Assembly: GCF_014643535.1 (NCBI RefSeq)
Contig: NZ_BMJQ01000032.1
Span: forward strand, 1-33,884
Direction: 5' to 3'
Origin: Aliidongia dinghuensis
Lineage (GTDB): Bacteria; Pseudomonadota; Alphaproteobacteria; ATCC43930; CGMCC-115725
DNA length: 33,884 nt
Positions 24,208-33,560 of this stretch are shown here, one piece after another. The notes below the pieces were generated by a model, which was given only the letters and a program-made list of their open reading frames with translations, ran no database searches and was not told the DNA's origin. Both the position numbers and the translations under genes were made by a program. Position 1 is the stretch's first letter; each line of letters starts with the position of its first letter.

Positions 24208-25120
24208 AGCGCACCTTCGGATCGACCAGCGAATACATGAGATCGACGACCAGATTGGCAATGATGATGAGCACGCCGTAGAAAATGACCGTGCCCATCA
24301 CCAGCGTGTAGTCGCGGTTGGACGCCGCCTCGACGAAATAGCGGCCGATGCCGGGGATGGCGAAGGCACGCTCGATCACGACCGAGCCGGTGACGATGCC
24401 GGCGGTGGCAGGCCCGAGATAGGCCAAGGTCGGCAACAGGCCGCCCAGGAGCGCGTGGCGAGTGACGGTGAGCCGGATGCCGAGGCCCTTGGCGCGCGCC
24501 GTGCGCACATGGTTCGAACGTAGCGATTCGATCATGCTGCCGCGGGTCAGCCGCGAGATCGCGGCGATATTCGGGATCGAGAGCGCCAGCACCGGCAGGA
24601 TCTTGTGCTGCCAATGACCGTCCCAGCCCGCGACCGGCAGCCAGCCCAAGGCCAAGCCGAAGATCAACTGGTAAATGGGCGCCATGACGAAGGTCGGGAT
24701 GGCAATGCCGGTCATGCCGACGGTCATGACCGAGTAGTCCCAGGCGCTGTTCTGTTTCAGGGCCGCGAGCGTGCCCAAGAAGATGCCGATGCTCGCCGAG
24801 ATCAACATGGCCCAAAGCCCGATCTCAAGCGAGATCGGGAAGCCCCGGAAGATCAGCTCGGACACGGTGTAGTCGCGGTACTTGAACGAGGGGCCGAAAT
24901 CCAGGTGCAGCACGCCCCAGAGATAGCGGCCGAACTGCACAGGCAAGGGCTCGTCCAGGTGATAGGCCTTATTCAGGTTCGCCATCACCTCGGGCGTGGC
25001 CTTGCGGTTGGCGTCGAACGGCCCGCCCGGCGCCACGCGGATCATGAAAAAGGAAATGGCGATGATCGCGAACAGAGTCGGGATCGACACCAAAAGCCGC
25101 CGCAACAAATATCTCAGCAT
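24200..25120 (-). CDS. oppB: Oligopeptide/dipeptide ABC transporter permease (OppB/DppB)
   Basis: A 306-residue inner-membrane permease with the OppB/DppB N-terminus (LRYLLRRLLVSIPTLFAIIA), a large periplasmic loop (RVAPGGPFDANRKATPEVMA), and the EAA loop (SLRSNHVRTARAKGLGIRLT). First gene of the operon oppB-oppC-oppD-oppF. The periplasmic binding protein that normally heads such operons is absent here: a TonB-dependent receptor gene lies immediately upstream instead, on the same strand. Confidence 0.93.
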   Translation of the reverse strand: MLRYLLRRLLVSIPTLFAIIAISFFMIRVAPGGPFDANRKATPEVMANLNKAYHLDEPLPVQFGRYLWGVLHLDFGPSFKYRDYTVSELIFRGFPISLEIGLWAMLISASIGIFLGTLAALKQNSAWDYSVMTVGMTGIAIPTFVMAPIYQLIFGLALGWLPVAGWDGHWQHKILPVLALSIPNIAAISRLTRGSMIESLRSNHVRTARAKGLGIRLTVTRHALLGGLLPTLAYLGPATAGIVTGSVVIERAFAIPGIGRYFVEAASNRDYTLVMGTVIFYGVLIIIANLVVDLMYSLVDPKVRYE

Positions 25121-25485
25121 GAGGTCGCTCGACCCTCTCCAGCGGTCCCGTGCGTCCCGAGCGTCACCATGAGGGCCGGCATCGCGCGACGCGCAGCCGC
25201 ACCTGACTGAAACCTCACCGGATCTCTAGGAAACGCGCACGCCGTCCGGCCTGGCAGCATCGGACTTGGGTTCTTGTTCTAGCTACCGTCCGACGCCGAC
25301 CGGCCCGCGACGATTCATGTCCGGCTCATTACCAGGACTTGGCCTCCAGCGGCAAGGCGCTTGGCGGTCGCACGTCATCAAAAAGAAATGACGCGAAGGC
25401 TTTCGCCTCCGCGCCACTCTGTTTGTTACTTATATCGCCTGGGAAGCGAGGCACCGGCCCGAAGGCCAAACGCCTCAAATCTCGA
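25121..25485. other. Intergenic region between oppB and receptor 1
   Basis: This 365-nt stretch holds no gene I can support. It should contain the end of the receptor transcript and the promoter of oppBCDF, both on the minus strand, but no convincing -35/-10 pair stands out. A double hairpin at 25373-25406 is listed separately. Confidence 0.5.
25373..25406 (-). terminator. Possible terminator of receptor 1
   Basis: On the minus strand a GCGAA/TTCGC hairpin (25393-25406), which can alternatively close as AGGC-GAAA-GCCT, is followed by GTCATTTCTTTTTG. A second 6-bp inverted repeat (CGTCAT at 25373-25378, ATGACG at 25388-25393) overlaps it. The stems are short, so this is weak. Confidence 0.35.
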
Positions 25486-28404
25486 TCAGAACTTGACCGA
25501 GGTCTTCAGATAGACGAAGCGTCCGGTATAGTCGTAGCCGGCCGATCCCAGCGAGTTGGCGTTGAGCGCGCCGCCGACATAGGGCGGGTCCTTGTCGAAC
25601 AGATTGTCGACGCCGACCGACAGATTCACGTTCTTGAACTTATAGGTCACGTTGATGTCGTGGTAGAACACGCCCGCGACCTCGTTGCCTTCGTAGTCCT
25701 CGGCCCCCTTGGTCGAACCCGTGCAGTTCGAGAGCGTGCCGTACTCGCAAGCCGACGTGCCGTCGTAGTTGTGAGCGCCGCCGTAGTAACGGGCGGTCCA
25801 GCCGAACGACCAGCCCTCACGCGCGAAGGTCACGTTGAGGAGCGCCTTCCAGCGCGGCTCAGCGCTGTCCGTCGACGTGTTGAAGGTGCCGGCCTGCTGG
25901 ATCGTGGTACCGTTCGACGTCACCGTGTCGCTCAAGAGATAGCTTGCCTGGCCGTTGAAGGAGAGCATGCCCCAGGCCGGCAGGCCGAGCTTCTCGGTCG
26001 CGATCTGGTAGTTCATCGCGATGTCGATGCCGTTCGTGCTCTCGTCGCCGATGTTGGCATTGAGCGTATCGATGATGCCGACGTCGCCCGTGCCGACCGC
26101 GCGCGATCCTGCGAGCTTGCAGGCCTGGGCCTGGCTGACCAGGTACTTGACGTTGCCGTAGCAGGCAAGCAGCAGCGATTCCGCGTCGTACTGGCTGATC
26201 TCGTTGCGTACCAGTACGTCGTAGTAATCGACCGTGACCGAGAGGCCCGGCGCCCATTTCGGCTGGTAGACGCCACCCATCGTCCATTCCTGGGACGTTT
26301 CCGGCTTGAGGTTGGTGTTGCCGCCGATCTCGGCCGTGAGCTGGTTGACTTGAGTGACGGTCGAGCTGGTGGCGCCAACTGCGGCGAGCGATGCCACGCA
26401 GGTGGCGCTGCCGTAGAACTGGCCGCCCGACGCGCAGGGATCGAGAGCCGTGCCCGACGGGTTGGTCTGCGACTTGCCGGCGTAGAGTTCCTTGACCTGC
26501 GGTGCGCGGAAGCCGGTCGACTGGCTGCCGCGCAGGCGCAACTCGTCGGTGACGGCATAGTCGAGTCCAGCCTTGTAGGTCAGCGCCCGGCCATAGACCG
26601 TGTTGTAGTCGTAGCGGGTCGAGAGGTCTGCCGTCAGCATCTTGACGAACGGCAGGTTCGACAACAGCGGCGCATTCAGCTCGGCATAACCCGAAGCGGT
26701 CGCGTAGCCGCCCTGGGTCGGCTCGGAATAGACTGCCCCATCGCCCGACGCGGTGATCGAGTCCGGATGATCGAACATGTCGTCAGTCCGGTATTCGAAG
26801 CCGAGCGCCATGGTGAGCGGCCCCGCCGGCAGCTGATAGACCGGACCCGCGATGTTGCCGTAGGCGATCTGCTGGGTGATCTGGCTCGTGTCGGTGTTCG
26901 TGTAATACAGATAGTTGAGCTGCGACTGGGTGAGCGTGTTCGTGCCGAAGAAGTTTCCGATCGAGCAGCCCTGCTCGGTGCCGCACGGGTTGATGCCCAG
27001 CTCCTGCGACAGGTGATAGAAATTCACCTCGTTCGACACGCGATAGGTCGCCGCCGACTTGCCGTAGATGTAGCCGGCCTGCCAGTCGTACTTGCCGAGC
27101 AGTGTGCCCTCGAGCCCGGCCCGGAGGCGGTAGGTGTCGATGTCGTCGCTGTAGTACCGATTGCCGCTCAGGAGCCGGCTGTAGATGTAGACGTTCTGGT
27201 TGGTGGCGCCGTAGAGCGCCGCGGCGTTGGCTTGGTTCGTCGGGTTGTAGGGATTGGCGACCAGGTTGCCTGAGCTGTCGATGTAGTTCGCCGCGACATA
27301 GAGCCCGCTCGGGAACTGCGGGGTCAACACGTTCGAACCCCAGGGCTCCGGCGCCAGGAGCTGGGTCGACTGCCGGTTCGTGTAGAAGCCCTCGAGCACG
27401 GCCGTGACATTGGGCGCGATGTCGTAGTGGGCGGTGAAGTTGAGCTGCGTCCGGTCAAGACCGGCCGTCAGATCCTCGTGCGGCAGATAGTCGTAATAGA
27501 CGCCGGCACCGGCGATGGCGATGTCGCCGGACGCCAGCCCACCACCCGCATAGACGCCCGGGGTTATCTGGTGCCCGAGCGTATAGGCGTCGCTCGCGAG
27601 GATGCCCGACGACAGGCCGTTGGCGAAATAATACTTGGAGCCATTGATCGTCGCGACCGCGCCCGTGACGCGGCTCGAGATGCCGTCATAGCTGTTGTAG
27701 TCGGCCTCCGGATGCTCGGAGATCGCCCAGGAGCGCGACGCGTTCAGGATCGGGTCGGTATGGTCCTCGCTGACGTTGACCAGGATGTTGCCGCGGTCGA
27801 AGTCGGCGCCGATGGTCGAATAGACGTTGTGCTTGAGGCCGTCGCCGTAGCTCGTCATGCCGACGCCGCCGCCGACCTCGACGCCGTTGTAGTGCTGCTT
27901 GGTGATGATGTTGACGACGCCGCCGATCGCGTCGGCGCCATAGATCGACGAGGCGCCGTCGCGCAGGATCTCGATGTGGTCGATCATCGAGACCGGGATG
28001 TTGTTGAGATCGACCGCGACCGACGTCGTCTGATTGTCGGTCTGCACATAGCGCTGGCCATTGACCAGCACCAGCGTGCGCTGCGGGCCGAGGTTGCGCA
28101 GGCTCACCTGCGAGGCGCCGAGGCCGCCGTTGTTGCTGTTGGCCGTCACGGCGCCGGTGAAATCGGCCGCCGGCAGCTTGCGCAGCACCTCCTCGACAGT
28201 CGTCGCGGCCGAACGGGCGATGTCCTCGCTCGAGACGACGGTGATCGGGTTGGCGCTCTCGGCGTCGGTGTTCTTGATGCGCGAACCGGTCACCTCGATG
28301 TTCTCGGTCTGCGGTGTGCTTTGAGCGACGGCCGATGCGGCCATGAACAGCGGCGCGATCGCCAGGATGGCGACCGAACCGGAAAGTCGGGTCTTGAGCG
28401 TCAA
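25486..28404 (-). CDS. TonB-dependent outer-membrane receptor 1
   Basis: A 972-residue TonB-dependent receptor. Signal peptide about 1-28 (ends SAVAQ), TonB box ENIEVTG (34-40), plug domain (ITVVSSEDIARSAATTVEEV; RNLGPQRTLVLVNGQRY; IEILRDGASSIYGADAIGGV) and a 22-strand-type barrel ending in a terminal Phe (YTGRFVYLKTSVKF). It starts at TTG: AAAGGAG lies 9 nt before it and the frame upstream to 28560 gives no secretion signal. It is a tandem paralog of receptor 2 and sits directly upstream of oppBCDF on the same strand. No anti-sigma-interaction domain precedes the TonB box. The ligand is unknown; peptides are a guess from the neighbours. Confidence 0.93.
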   Translation of the reverse strand: MTLKTRLSGSVAILAIAPLFMAASAVAQSTPQTENIEVTGSRIKNTDAESANPITVVSSEDIARSAATTVEEVLRKLPAADFTGAVTANSNNGGLGASQVSLRNLGPQRTLVLVNGQRYVQTDNQTTSVAVDLNNIPVSMIDHIEILRDGASSIYGADAIGGVVNIITKQHYNGVEVGGGVGMTSYGDGLKHNVYSTIGADFDRGNILVNVSEDHTDPILNASRSWAISEHPEADYNSYDGISSRVTGAVATINGSKYYFANGLSSGILASDAYTLGHQITPGVYAGGGLASGDIAIAGAGVYYDYLPHEDLTAGLDRTQLNFTAHYDIAPNVTAVLEGFYTNRQSTQLLAPEPWGSNVLTPQFPSGLYVAANYIDSSGNLVANPYNPTNQANAAALYGATNQNVYIYSRLLSGNRYYSDDIDTYRLRAGLEGTLLGKYDWQAGYIYGKSAATYRVSNEVNFYHLSQELGINPCGTEQGCSIGNFFGTNTLTQSQLNYLYYTNTDTSQITQQIAYGNIAGPVYQLPAGPLTMALGFEYRTDDMFDHPDSITASGDGAVYSEPTQGGYATASGYAELNAPLLSNLPFVKMLTADLSTRYDYNTVYGRALTYKAGLDYAVTDELRLRGSQSTGFRAPQVKELYAGKSQTNPSGTALDPCASGGQFYGSATCVASLAAVGATSSTVTQVNQLTAEIGGNTNLKPETSQEWTMGGVYQPKWAPGLSVTVDYYDVLVRNEISQYDAESLLLACYGNVKYLVSQAQACKLAGSRAVGTGDVGIIDTLNANIGDESTNGIDIAMNYQIATEKLGLPAWGMLSFNGQASYLLSDTVTSNGTTIQQAGTFNTSTDSAEPRWKALLNVTFAREGWSFGWTARYYGGAHNYDGTSACEYGTLSNCTGSTKGAEDYEGNEVAGVFYHDINVTYKFKNVNLSVGVDNLFDKDPPYVGGALNANSLGSAGYDYTGRFVYLKTSVKF

Positions 28405-28552
28405 GGTCTGAGGCTCCTTTTGGCAGAGCTTGTGACGGGGAATCCCCCAAGGGATCGGCAGCGGCCGGTACCCCTCGGACCCGTGCCGCCGCCATGTGGC
28501 ATGGACGCCGATTCGGCCTCCATTTCCCCAAGCACTGATAAAAAGAAAAAAG

Positions 28553-28577
28553 CGACTCAATGAGTATATTCGAGTCG
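28553..28577. repeat. Inverted repeat in the receptor 1 upstream region
   Basis: CGACTC (28553-28558) and GAGTCG (28572-28577) are perfect arms around an AT-rich centre that itself contains ACTC-AAT-GAGT. It is 150 bp before the receptor 1 start and could be an operator or a 5' leader hairpin. Confidence 0.5.
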
Positions 28578-28872
28578 TTATTCACGAAATTTTCTTGTGT
28601 GCCTCAAAAAACACAAACACACGACACTGATCATAAGTATATTTCATTTTATTTTATTTTATTAATCTGGAAATGTTTGAAACAAAGCAGGGAAAAACGC
28701 GCAAAACTGCAGCGGTGTTGTTTAAAAAATTAGCCAAAGCAGGCACTGTCTTTTTCAGGAAGATCGGCGGAACATCGGGAATTCCACGACATTGCCGACC
28801 GTCATCCGCGACGCGATCGCACCGAAACAGATCGAAACAGAGCGCTCGCATCGCCCTGGGCAAAGGCCGAGC

Positions 28873-28906
28873 AAAAAAAACGGCACGATGCTCGCGCATC
28901 GTGCCG
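28873..28906 (-). terminator. Intrinsic terminator of receptor 2
   Basis: A perfect 11-bp stem (CGGCACGATGC at 28881-28891, GCATCGTGCCG at 28896-28906) with a TCGC loop is bordered on the left by eight A, a U-tract on the minus strand. It lies 72 nt past the receptor 2 stop. Confidence 0.9.
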
Positions 28907-28977
28907 CTCGGAGTTTCGCTCGGGCGGAGCGCCGCCCTTCCGGAGAAGAGCGGCACCTGCCGAGCGCTAGGCCTGGA

Positions 28978-31935
28978 TCAGAACTTGATCGAGGCCTTCA
29001 TGTAGACAAACCGGCCGGTGAAATCGTAACCGGCGGTGCCGGCTGCGTTGGTCTGGCCCGTCGGGAACAGGAACGGCGGATCCTTGTCGAACAGGTTGTC
29101 GACGCCGACCGTCACGTTGACGTTCTTGTACTGATAGGTGCCGCTGATGTCGTGATAGAACACGCCAGCCGCCTCGTTGCCTTCGAAGTCACCGGCACCG
29201 ACCGTCGGGCAGATGCCGCTCGCCGGCAGGCTCGAGCAGTCGGCGGCACGGCTCACGTTCTTGACGCCGCCGTAGTAGCGGGTCGTCCAGTTGACCGACC
29301 AGTTGTCGCGCCGGAACGTGGTGCCCAGCAACGCCTTCCAGCGCGGCTCGGCATCGTCGCCGTTACCAAAGCCGAAGGTGCCCGCCTGCTTGACGGTATT
29401 GCCGCCGGAGCTAACCTCGTCGCTCAGCAGGTAGTTGACCTGGCCGGTGAAGTCGAGGTGACCCCAGGCCGGCAGGCCCAGCTTCGCCGTGTCGATGCCA
29501 TAGGCCAGATCGAGGTCGATGCCGTCGGTGTTCTCGGCGCCGACGTTCGCGTTGAGCGCCTGGACCACACCGAGAGAACCGGTGCCGGCGGTACGCGGGC
29601 CGACCAGCTTGCAAGCCTGGGCTTGCGAGACCAGGTAGGGAACGCCGCCGTAGCAGGCGTTCACCAGCGACTGGGCGTCCAGCGTGCCGATCTCGTTACG
29701 GATCAGGACCGTGTAGTAGTCGACGCTGACCGACAGGCCCGGGATCCAGTGCGGCGTCGCGACGCCGCCGAACGTCCATTCCTGCGAGGTTTCCGGATGC
29801 ACGCCCGGATTGCCGCCGGTCGCTTCCGTGATCTGGTTGATCTTGGTGAGCGTCGCCGTGGTCACGCCCGGCGGCAGCGAGGCCAAGCAGGCCGCACTGC
29901 CGGCGAACGTGCCGCCGGTCACACAGGGATCGACGCCGCCGACCTCGCCTTGCGACAGACCGCTATAGAGTTCGCGGAGCTGCGGCGCACGGAAGCCGGT
30001 GGAATGGTTGCCGCGCAGGCGGAAGTCGTCGTTGATGGCATAGTCGAGGCCGACCTTGTAGGTCAGCGACTTGCCGAACGTGGTGTTGTAGTCGTAGCGG
30101 CCGGACGCATCGGCAGTCAGCATCTTGACGAACGGCAGGTTCGACAGCAGCGGGGCGTTGACTTCGACGTAGCCGGACGAGGTTGCGTAATTGCCGGTCG
30201 TCGGCAGGGCGAAGATCGCACCGTCACCCTGCGACACGATCGAGTCCGGGTGATCGAACATGCTCTCGGTGCGGTACTCGAAGCCGACCGCGGCATTGAG
30301 CGGACCGGCCGGCAGGTCGTACACCGGGCCGCCGATGTGACCATAGGCTTCCTGGTTGGTGTATTCGCTCGTATCCGTGTTGGTGAACGAGAGATACTTG
30401 GCCTGGGCCGGCGTCAGCGTGTTGTAGCCGAAGACATTGGCGACCGAGCAGCCCGGCGCGGAGCCGCAGGCGTTCATGCCCAGTTCTTGCGACAGATGAT
30501 AGAAGTTCGTCTCGTTGTAGACGTTGAACGTGCCGGCGGACTTGCCGTACAGGTAGCCGGCTTCCCAGTCATACTTGCCCAGCACCGTGCCGGTCAGAGC
30601 GGCACGGATGCGGTAGGTATTAACGTCGTCCTTGTAGAGACGCGGGCCGTTCTCAAACCGGCGGGTCAGGATCGGCACGTTGACGCCGCTCGCGAGCCCG
30701 AAGGCGCCCGGATTGACGACCGTCGGGTTATTCAGGTTCGGCGTCCCGTCAGGCAGTGTCGCCGGCGAGAAGAAGCCGTTCGGGAACTGAGGCGTCGGCG
30801 TGTTGTAGCCGGTCGGTTCCGGGTTCAGCTGCTCGTTCGACTGACGGTTCGTGTAGAAGCCTTCCAGGATGGCCGTCACGTTCGGCGTCAGGTCATAGTG
30901 GGTCGTGAAGTTCAACTGCTGCCGGTCGAGACCAGCCGTCAGGCCCTGGGTCGGCAGGACGTTGAAGGAGACGCCCCCGCCCTGGAACCCAAGGTCGCCA
31001 GGGGAGATGCCGCCGCCCGCGAAGACGCCTGGAGAAACCTGGACGGAGCCGAGCGTCCAAGCGGCCGACGCCGGAACCCCAGAATTTAGGCCGCTCGGAA
31101 AATAATACTTCGAGCCGTTGATGACGCCGACGGCGCCGGTCACGCGGCTCGACAGGTTCTGGTAGCTGTTGACGTCGGCTTCCGGATGCTGGCTAACCGC
31201 CCAGGAGCGGTCCTTGCCGAACAGCGCGTCCGTGTGGTCGGTGCTGACGTTGATCAGGATGTTGCCGCGGTCGAAGTCGGCACCCGCCGTCGAATAGACC
31301 GAATGGCGCAGGCCGTCGCCGTAGCTGGTCTCACCGACCTCGCCGCCGATCTCGACGCCGTTGAAATGCTGCTTGGTGATGATGTTGATCACGCCGCCGA
31401 TCGCATCGGCGCCGTACACCGACGAAGCGCCGTCGCGCAGCACTTCGATGTGATCGATCATCGACAGCGGGATGTTGTTCAGGTCGACCGCGCTGAACGA
31501 CGCGTTGTTGTTGTCGGTGAACGGGAAGCGCTGGCCGTTCAGCAGGACGAGCGTGCGCTGCGGGCCGAGATTGCGCAGGCTGACCTGCGACTCGCCGAGG
31601 CCGCCATTCGAGCTGTTGGCGGTGAGACCGCCGTTGAAGTCGACCGACGGCAGCTTCAGCAGCACCTGCTCGACCGTCGTCGCCGCCTGCTTCTGAATGT
31701 CCTCGCTCGAGACGACGGTGATCGGGTTGGCGCTCTGCGCGTCCGTGTTCTTGAGGCGCGTGCCGGTAACTTCGATGGTTTCGGTTTGCGGTGCGGCTTG
31801 CGCAACCTGGCTCGGCGCGCTTTGCGCCAGCGCCGGCACCGCGGCGAACACCGGCATCAGCGCCAGAACGGCGACTGTGCCGGAAAGTCGGCTCTTAAGT
31901 GTCAAGGACCCAGACCCCCTCATTGTAATGCTCAT
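28978..31935 (-). CDS. TonB-dependent outer-membrane receptor 2
   Basis: A 985-residue TonB-dependent receptor, paralogous to receptor 1 over its whole length. The signal peptide ends near residue 38 (AAVPALAQ), the TonB box is ETIEVTG (52-58), the plug contains ITVVSSEDIQKQAATTVEQV and HIEVLRDGASSVYGADAIGG, and the barrel ends YMKASIKF. The ATG at 31935 has GGGAGGGGG 6 nt upstream. A TTG at 31905 aligns with the TTG start of receptor 1 and also has a purine-rich AGGGGG 9 nt before it, so the true start may be there. It has its own terminator and is divergent from tonB. Ligand unknown. Confidence 0.94.
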   Translation of the reverse strand: MSITMRGSGSLTLKSRLSGTVAVLALMPVFAAVPALAQSAPSQVAQAAPQTETIEVTGTRLKNTDAQSANPITVVSSEDIQKQAATTVEQVLLKLPSVDFNGGLTANSSNGGLGESQVSLRNLGPQRTLVLLNGQRFPFTDNNNASFSAVDLNNIPLSMIDHIEVLRDGASSVYGADAIGGVINIITKQHFNGVEIGGEVGETSYGDGLRHSVYSTAGADFDRGNILINVSTDHTDALFGKDRSWAVSQHPEADVNSYQNLSSRVTGAVGVINGSKYYFPSGLNSGVPASAAWTLGSVQVSPGVFAGGGISPGDLGFQGGGVSFNVLPTQGLTAGLDRQQLNFTTHYDLTPNVTAILEGFYTNRQSNEQLNPEPTGYNTPTPQFPNGFFSPATLPDGTPNLNNPTVVNPGAFGLASGVNVPILTRRFENGPRLYKDDVNTYRIRAALTGTVLGKYDWEAGYLYGKSAGTFNVYNETNFYHLSQELGMNACGSAPGCSVANVFGYNTLTPAQAKYLSFTNTDTSEYTNQEAYGHIGGPVYDLPAGPLNAAVGFEYRTESMFDHPDSIVSQGDGAIFALPTTGNYATSSGYVEVNAPLLSNLPFVKMLTADASGRYDYNTTFGKSLTYKVGLDYAINDDFRLRGNHSTGFRAPQLRELYSGLSQGEVGGVDPCVTGGTFAGSAACLASLPPGVTTATLTKINQITEATGGNPGVHPETSQEWTFGGVATPHWIPGLSVSVDYYTVLIRNEIGTLDAQSLVNACYGGVPYLVSQAQACKLVGPRTAGTGSLGVVQALNANVGAENTDGIDLDLAYGIDTAKLGLPAWGHLDFTGQVNYLLSDEVSSGGNTVKQAGTFGFGNGDDAEPRWKALLGTTFRRDNWSVNWTTRYYGGVKNVSRAADCSSLPASGICPTVGAGDFEGNEAAGVFYHDISGTYQYKNVNVTVGVDNLFDKDPPFLFPTGQTNAAGTAGYDFTGRFVYMKASIKF

Positions 31936-32918
31936 TGGAGACCCCCTCCCTTACGGGACACGACCGCGCCGGCGGGCAACGCCGCAGCGCGGTCGCAAGG
32001 CGAACAGGAAATTCTTGTAACTCCCTTGTTACAAAGATTTCCGGAAAGTTTCGTTCGTGACAATAGCCGCCGAAGGGCCAGCCGGAGGTAGTTGAGGGGT
32101 GTGGCCGCAGCGCCACAAAAATGCGGGGCGGCCATGGGCAGAGCGCATGGAGTCCCGCTATCGATCGTCACAATCGGACCGCTGCGCCGCGCAGCTTTCC
32201 ACCAAGATCGATGGCGAGGCATCCGGCATTTTGTGCTGCGCGCTCGACGCCAGTACCGGACGTCAAATCGCCAAAATCGTCGGAATCGGAAATAACCCGT
32301 AATTTCCAGGTCGGCCGATCGCAATAATGTGCAAGCTTATGCCGAGAAAGGAGGCGAATCGCAAAATCATCGCGATTGCGCATGAAAACTGGGCGACTTT
32401 TGTCATGAAGATGGCATAATGCGCTCCGCGGACCCACCCCATGACCGTAACGCATGGCGCTTGCTCTCGAACGAGAGCGACATCCTGGCGTTGCAAGTCA
32501 GAGGGCGGGACTCACCCCCGTATTCGTCCCGTCCATCGGCAATATAGGTTTCCGGTGCACGGGAGGCGTTCGAGATAATGGGCCGGCCGAGATTGCCGGC
32601 CGGGAGCTGGGTAGCGTTTCGTGGCACAGGCATTGCTACATCGTGAAGAGCCGACCGATCGGGGCCATCCCGCCATCGGCCGCGCGCCGCGTCATGTGCC
32701 CGCATCCTGTAATATCCGAACGAACCTGCGGCAATTGCTGGAAAATGCCGATGAAGCCGTTGCAGTGACGCTATTTTCGGCAGAATTTCCGGCTCAAAGG
32801 CAGGAAAAACGCTTATTCGCTTAAACGATTGCGCGTTCGTCTGTCGTGCGGTAACGACGGCGAAATTCGTTGCGCTCGAAACTCTCCCGCGAGAGGGCGG
32901 GCGGAGGAGGAAACTGGG
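31936..32918. other. Long divergent intergenic region between receptor 2 and tonB
   Basis: A 983-nt region with no gene I can support on either strand. Short frames (for example 32147-32302) have no ribosome binding site or recognisable product. It contains three inverted repeats: AATCGC/GCGATT (32357-32377), GCTCTCG-AA-CGAGAGC (32463-32478) and GGCCGGC/GCCGGCC (32581-32601). It must carry the promoters for the receptor and for tonB; no clear Fur-type or iron-box palindrome was found by eye. A small RNA or decayed gene is possible. Confidence 0.55.
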
Positions 32919-33560
32919 ATGAATTTCACGCAGCAGCAGAAGAGCCCTGGGCGGCAGCTGACCGGATTTGCCGTTGTTGTGCTCCTGCATGTTGGGTTGA
33001 TTTACGCGCTTGTGACGGGCCTTGGGTCGAACATCGTCGAGGTGATCAAGGCGCCGATCGAGACGAAGATCATCGAGGAGGTCAAGCCGCCGCCGCCGGA
33101 TGTGCCGCCGCCGCCACCGCCGCCGAAGTTGGCAGCACCCCCGCCGCCGTATATTCCGCCGCCGGAGATCCAGATCGCCAAGCCGCCGGCGCCGACGCCG
33201 GTCCCGACGGTCGCGACGGTGGCCCCGCCGGCACCGCAGGCGCCGCCGGTGGCGCGGCCGCAGGCAGCCCCGGCCGTGCCGGACAGCGAGGTGAGTGCCA
33301 GGCCGATTTCGGGCGGTTCGCCGAAATATCCGCCGCGCATGCTGGACCAGGGGCGCGAGGGCCATGTCGACGTGACGTGTGACGTGGATACGGACGGCAA
33401 GACGTCGAACTGCACGGTGACGAGTGTGACGGGCGGCCAGGCGTTTGCGGACTCGGCTTTGGAATACGTGAAGACCGCGCGCTACAAGCCGGCGATCAAG
33501 AACGGCGTGGCGGTGGCGGAGCCGCACCACACGTTCAGCATCGGCTTCACGCTGAAGTAA
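32919..33560 (+). CDS. tonB: Energy transducer TonB
   Basis: A 213-residue TonB. One N-terminal membrane helix (about 14-34, containing His24 in VVLLHVGLIYAL, the position used for ExbB/ExbD coupling) is followed by a Pro-rich periplasm-spanning linker (57-125, mostly PPPP and PAPxP) and a C-terminal TonB domain (about 130-213: YPPRMLDQGREGHVDV, ALEYVKTARYKPAIKNGVAV). The domain has cysteines 154 and 165 in C-x10-C spacing, probably a disulfide. GGAGGAGG lies 8 nt before the ATG at 32919; the frame extends 30 codons upstream without a leader. It should energise receptors 1 and 2. A probable exbB follows after 102 nt. Confidence 0.94.
   Translation: MNFTQQQKSPGRQLTGFAVVVLLHVGLIYALVTGLGSNIVEVIKAPIETKIIEEVKPPPPDVPPPPPPPKLAAPPPPYIPPPEIQIAKPPAPTPVPTVATVAPPAPQAPPVARPQAAPAVPDSEVSARPISGGSPKYPPRMLDQGREGHVDVTCDVDTDGKTSNCTVTSVTGGQAFADSALEYVKTARYKPAIKNGVAVAEPHHTFSIGFTLK

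Larger units (their letters stand above)
28405..28977. other. AT-rich intergenic region between the two receptors
   Basis: This 573-nt stretch separates two same-strand receptor genes and holds no gene I can support. From about 28550 to 28760 it is strikingly AT-rich for this genome, with a TTTTA repeat run (28646-28662) and an inverted repeat (28553-28577). It probably contains the receptor 1 promoter and its regulatory sites; the right end holds the receptor 2 terminator. Confidence 0.6.

Noticed and set aside
25339..27273. Long plus-strand open frame (644 codons) opposite receptor 1
   Set aside because: Arg/Val/Asp-rich translation with no domain or start signal; a GC-rich shadow of the receptor gene, whose own frame has a clear signal peptide, TonB box and barrel end.
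28792..31089. Long plus-strand open frame (765 codons) opposite receptor 2
   Set aside because: Same type of antisense shadow; runs through the receptor terminator and lacks any recognisable motif.
32147..32302. 51-codon frame in the tonB upstream region
   Set aside because: No ribosome binding site and no recognisable sequence.
32490..32600. GC-rich folded-looking segment considered as a tRNA or riboswitch
   Set aside because: A GTTCGAG T-loop-like string is present but the flanking arms do not pair, and no acceptor or anticodon stem can be drawn.
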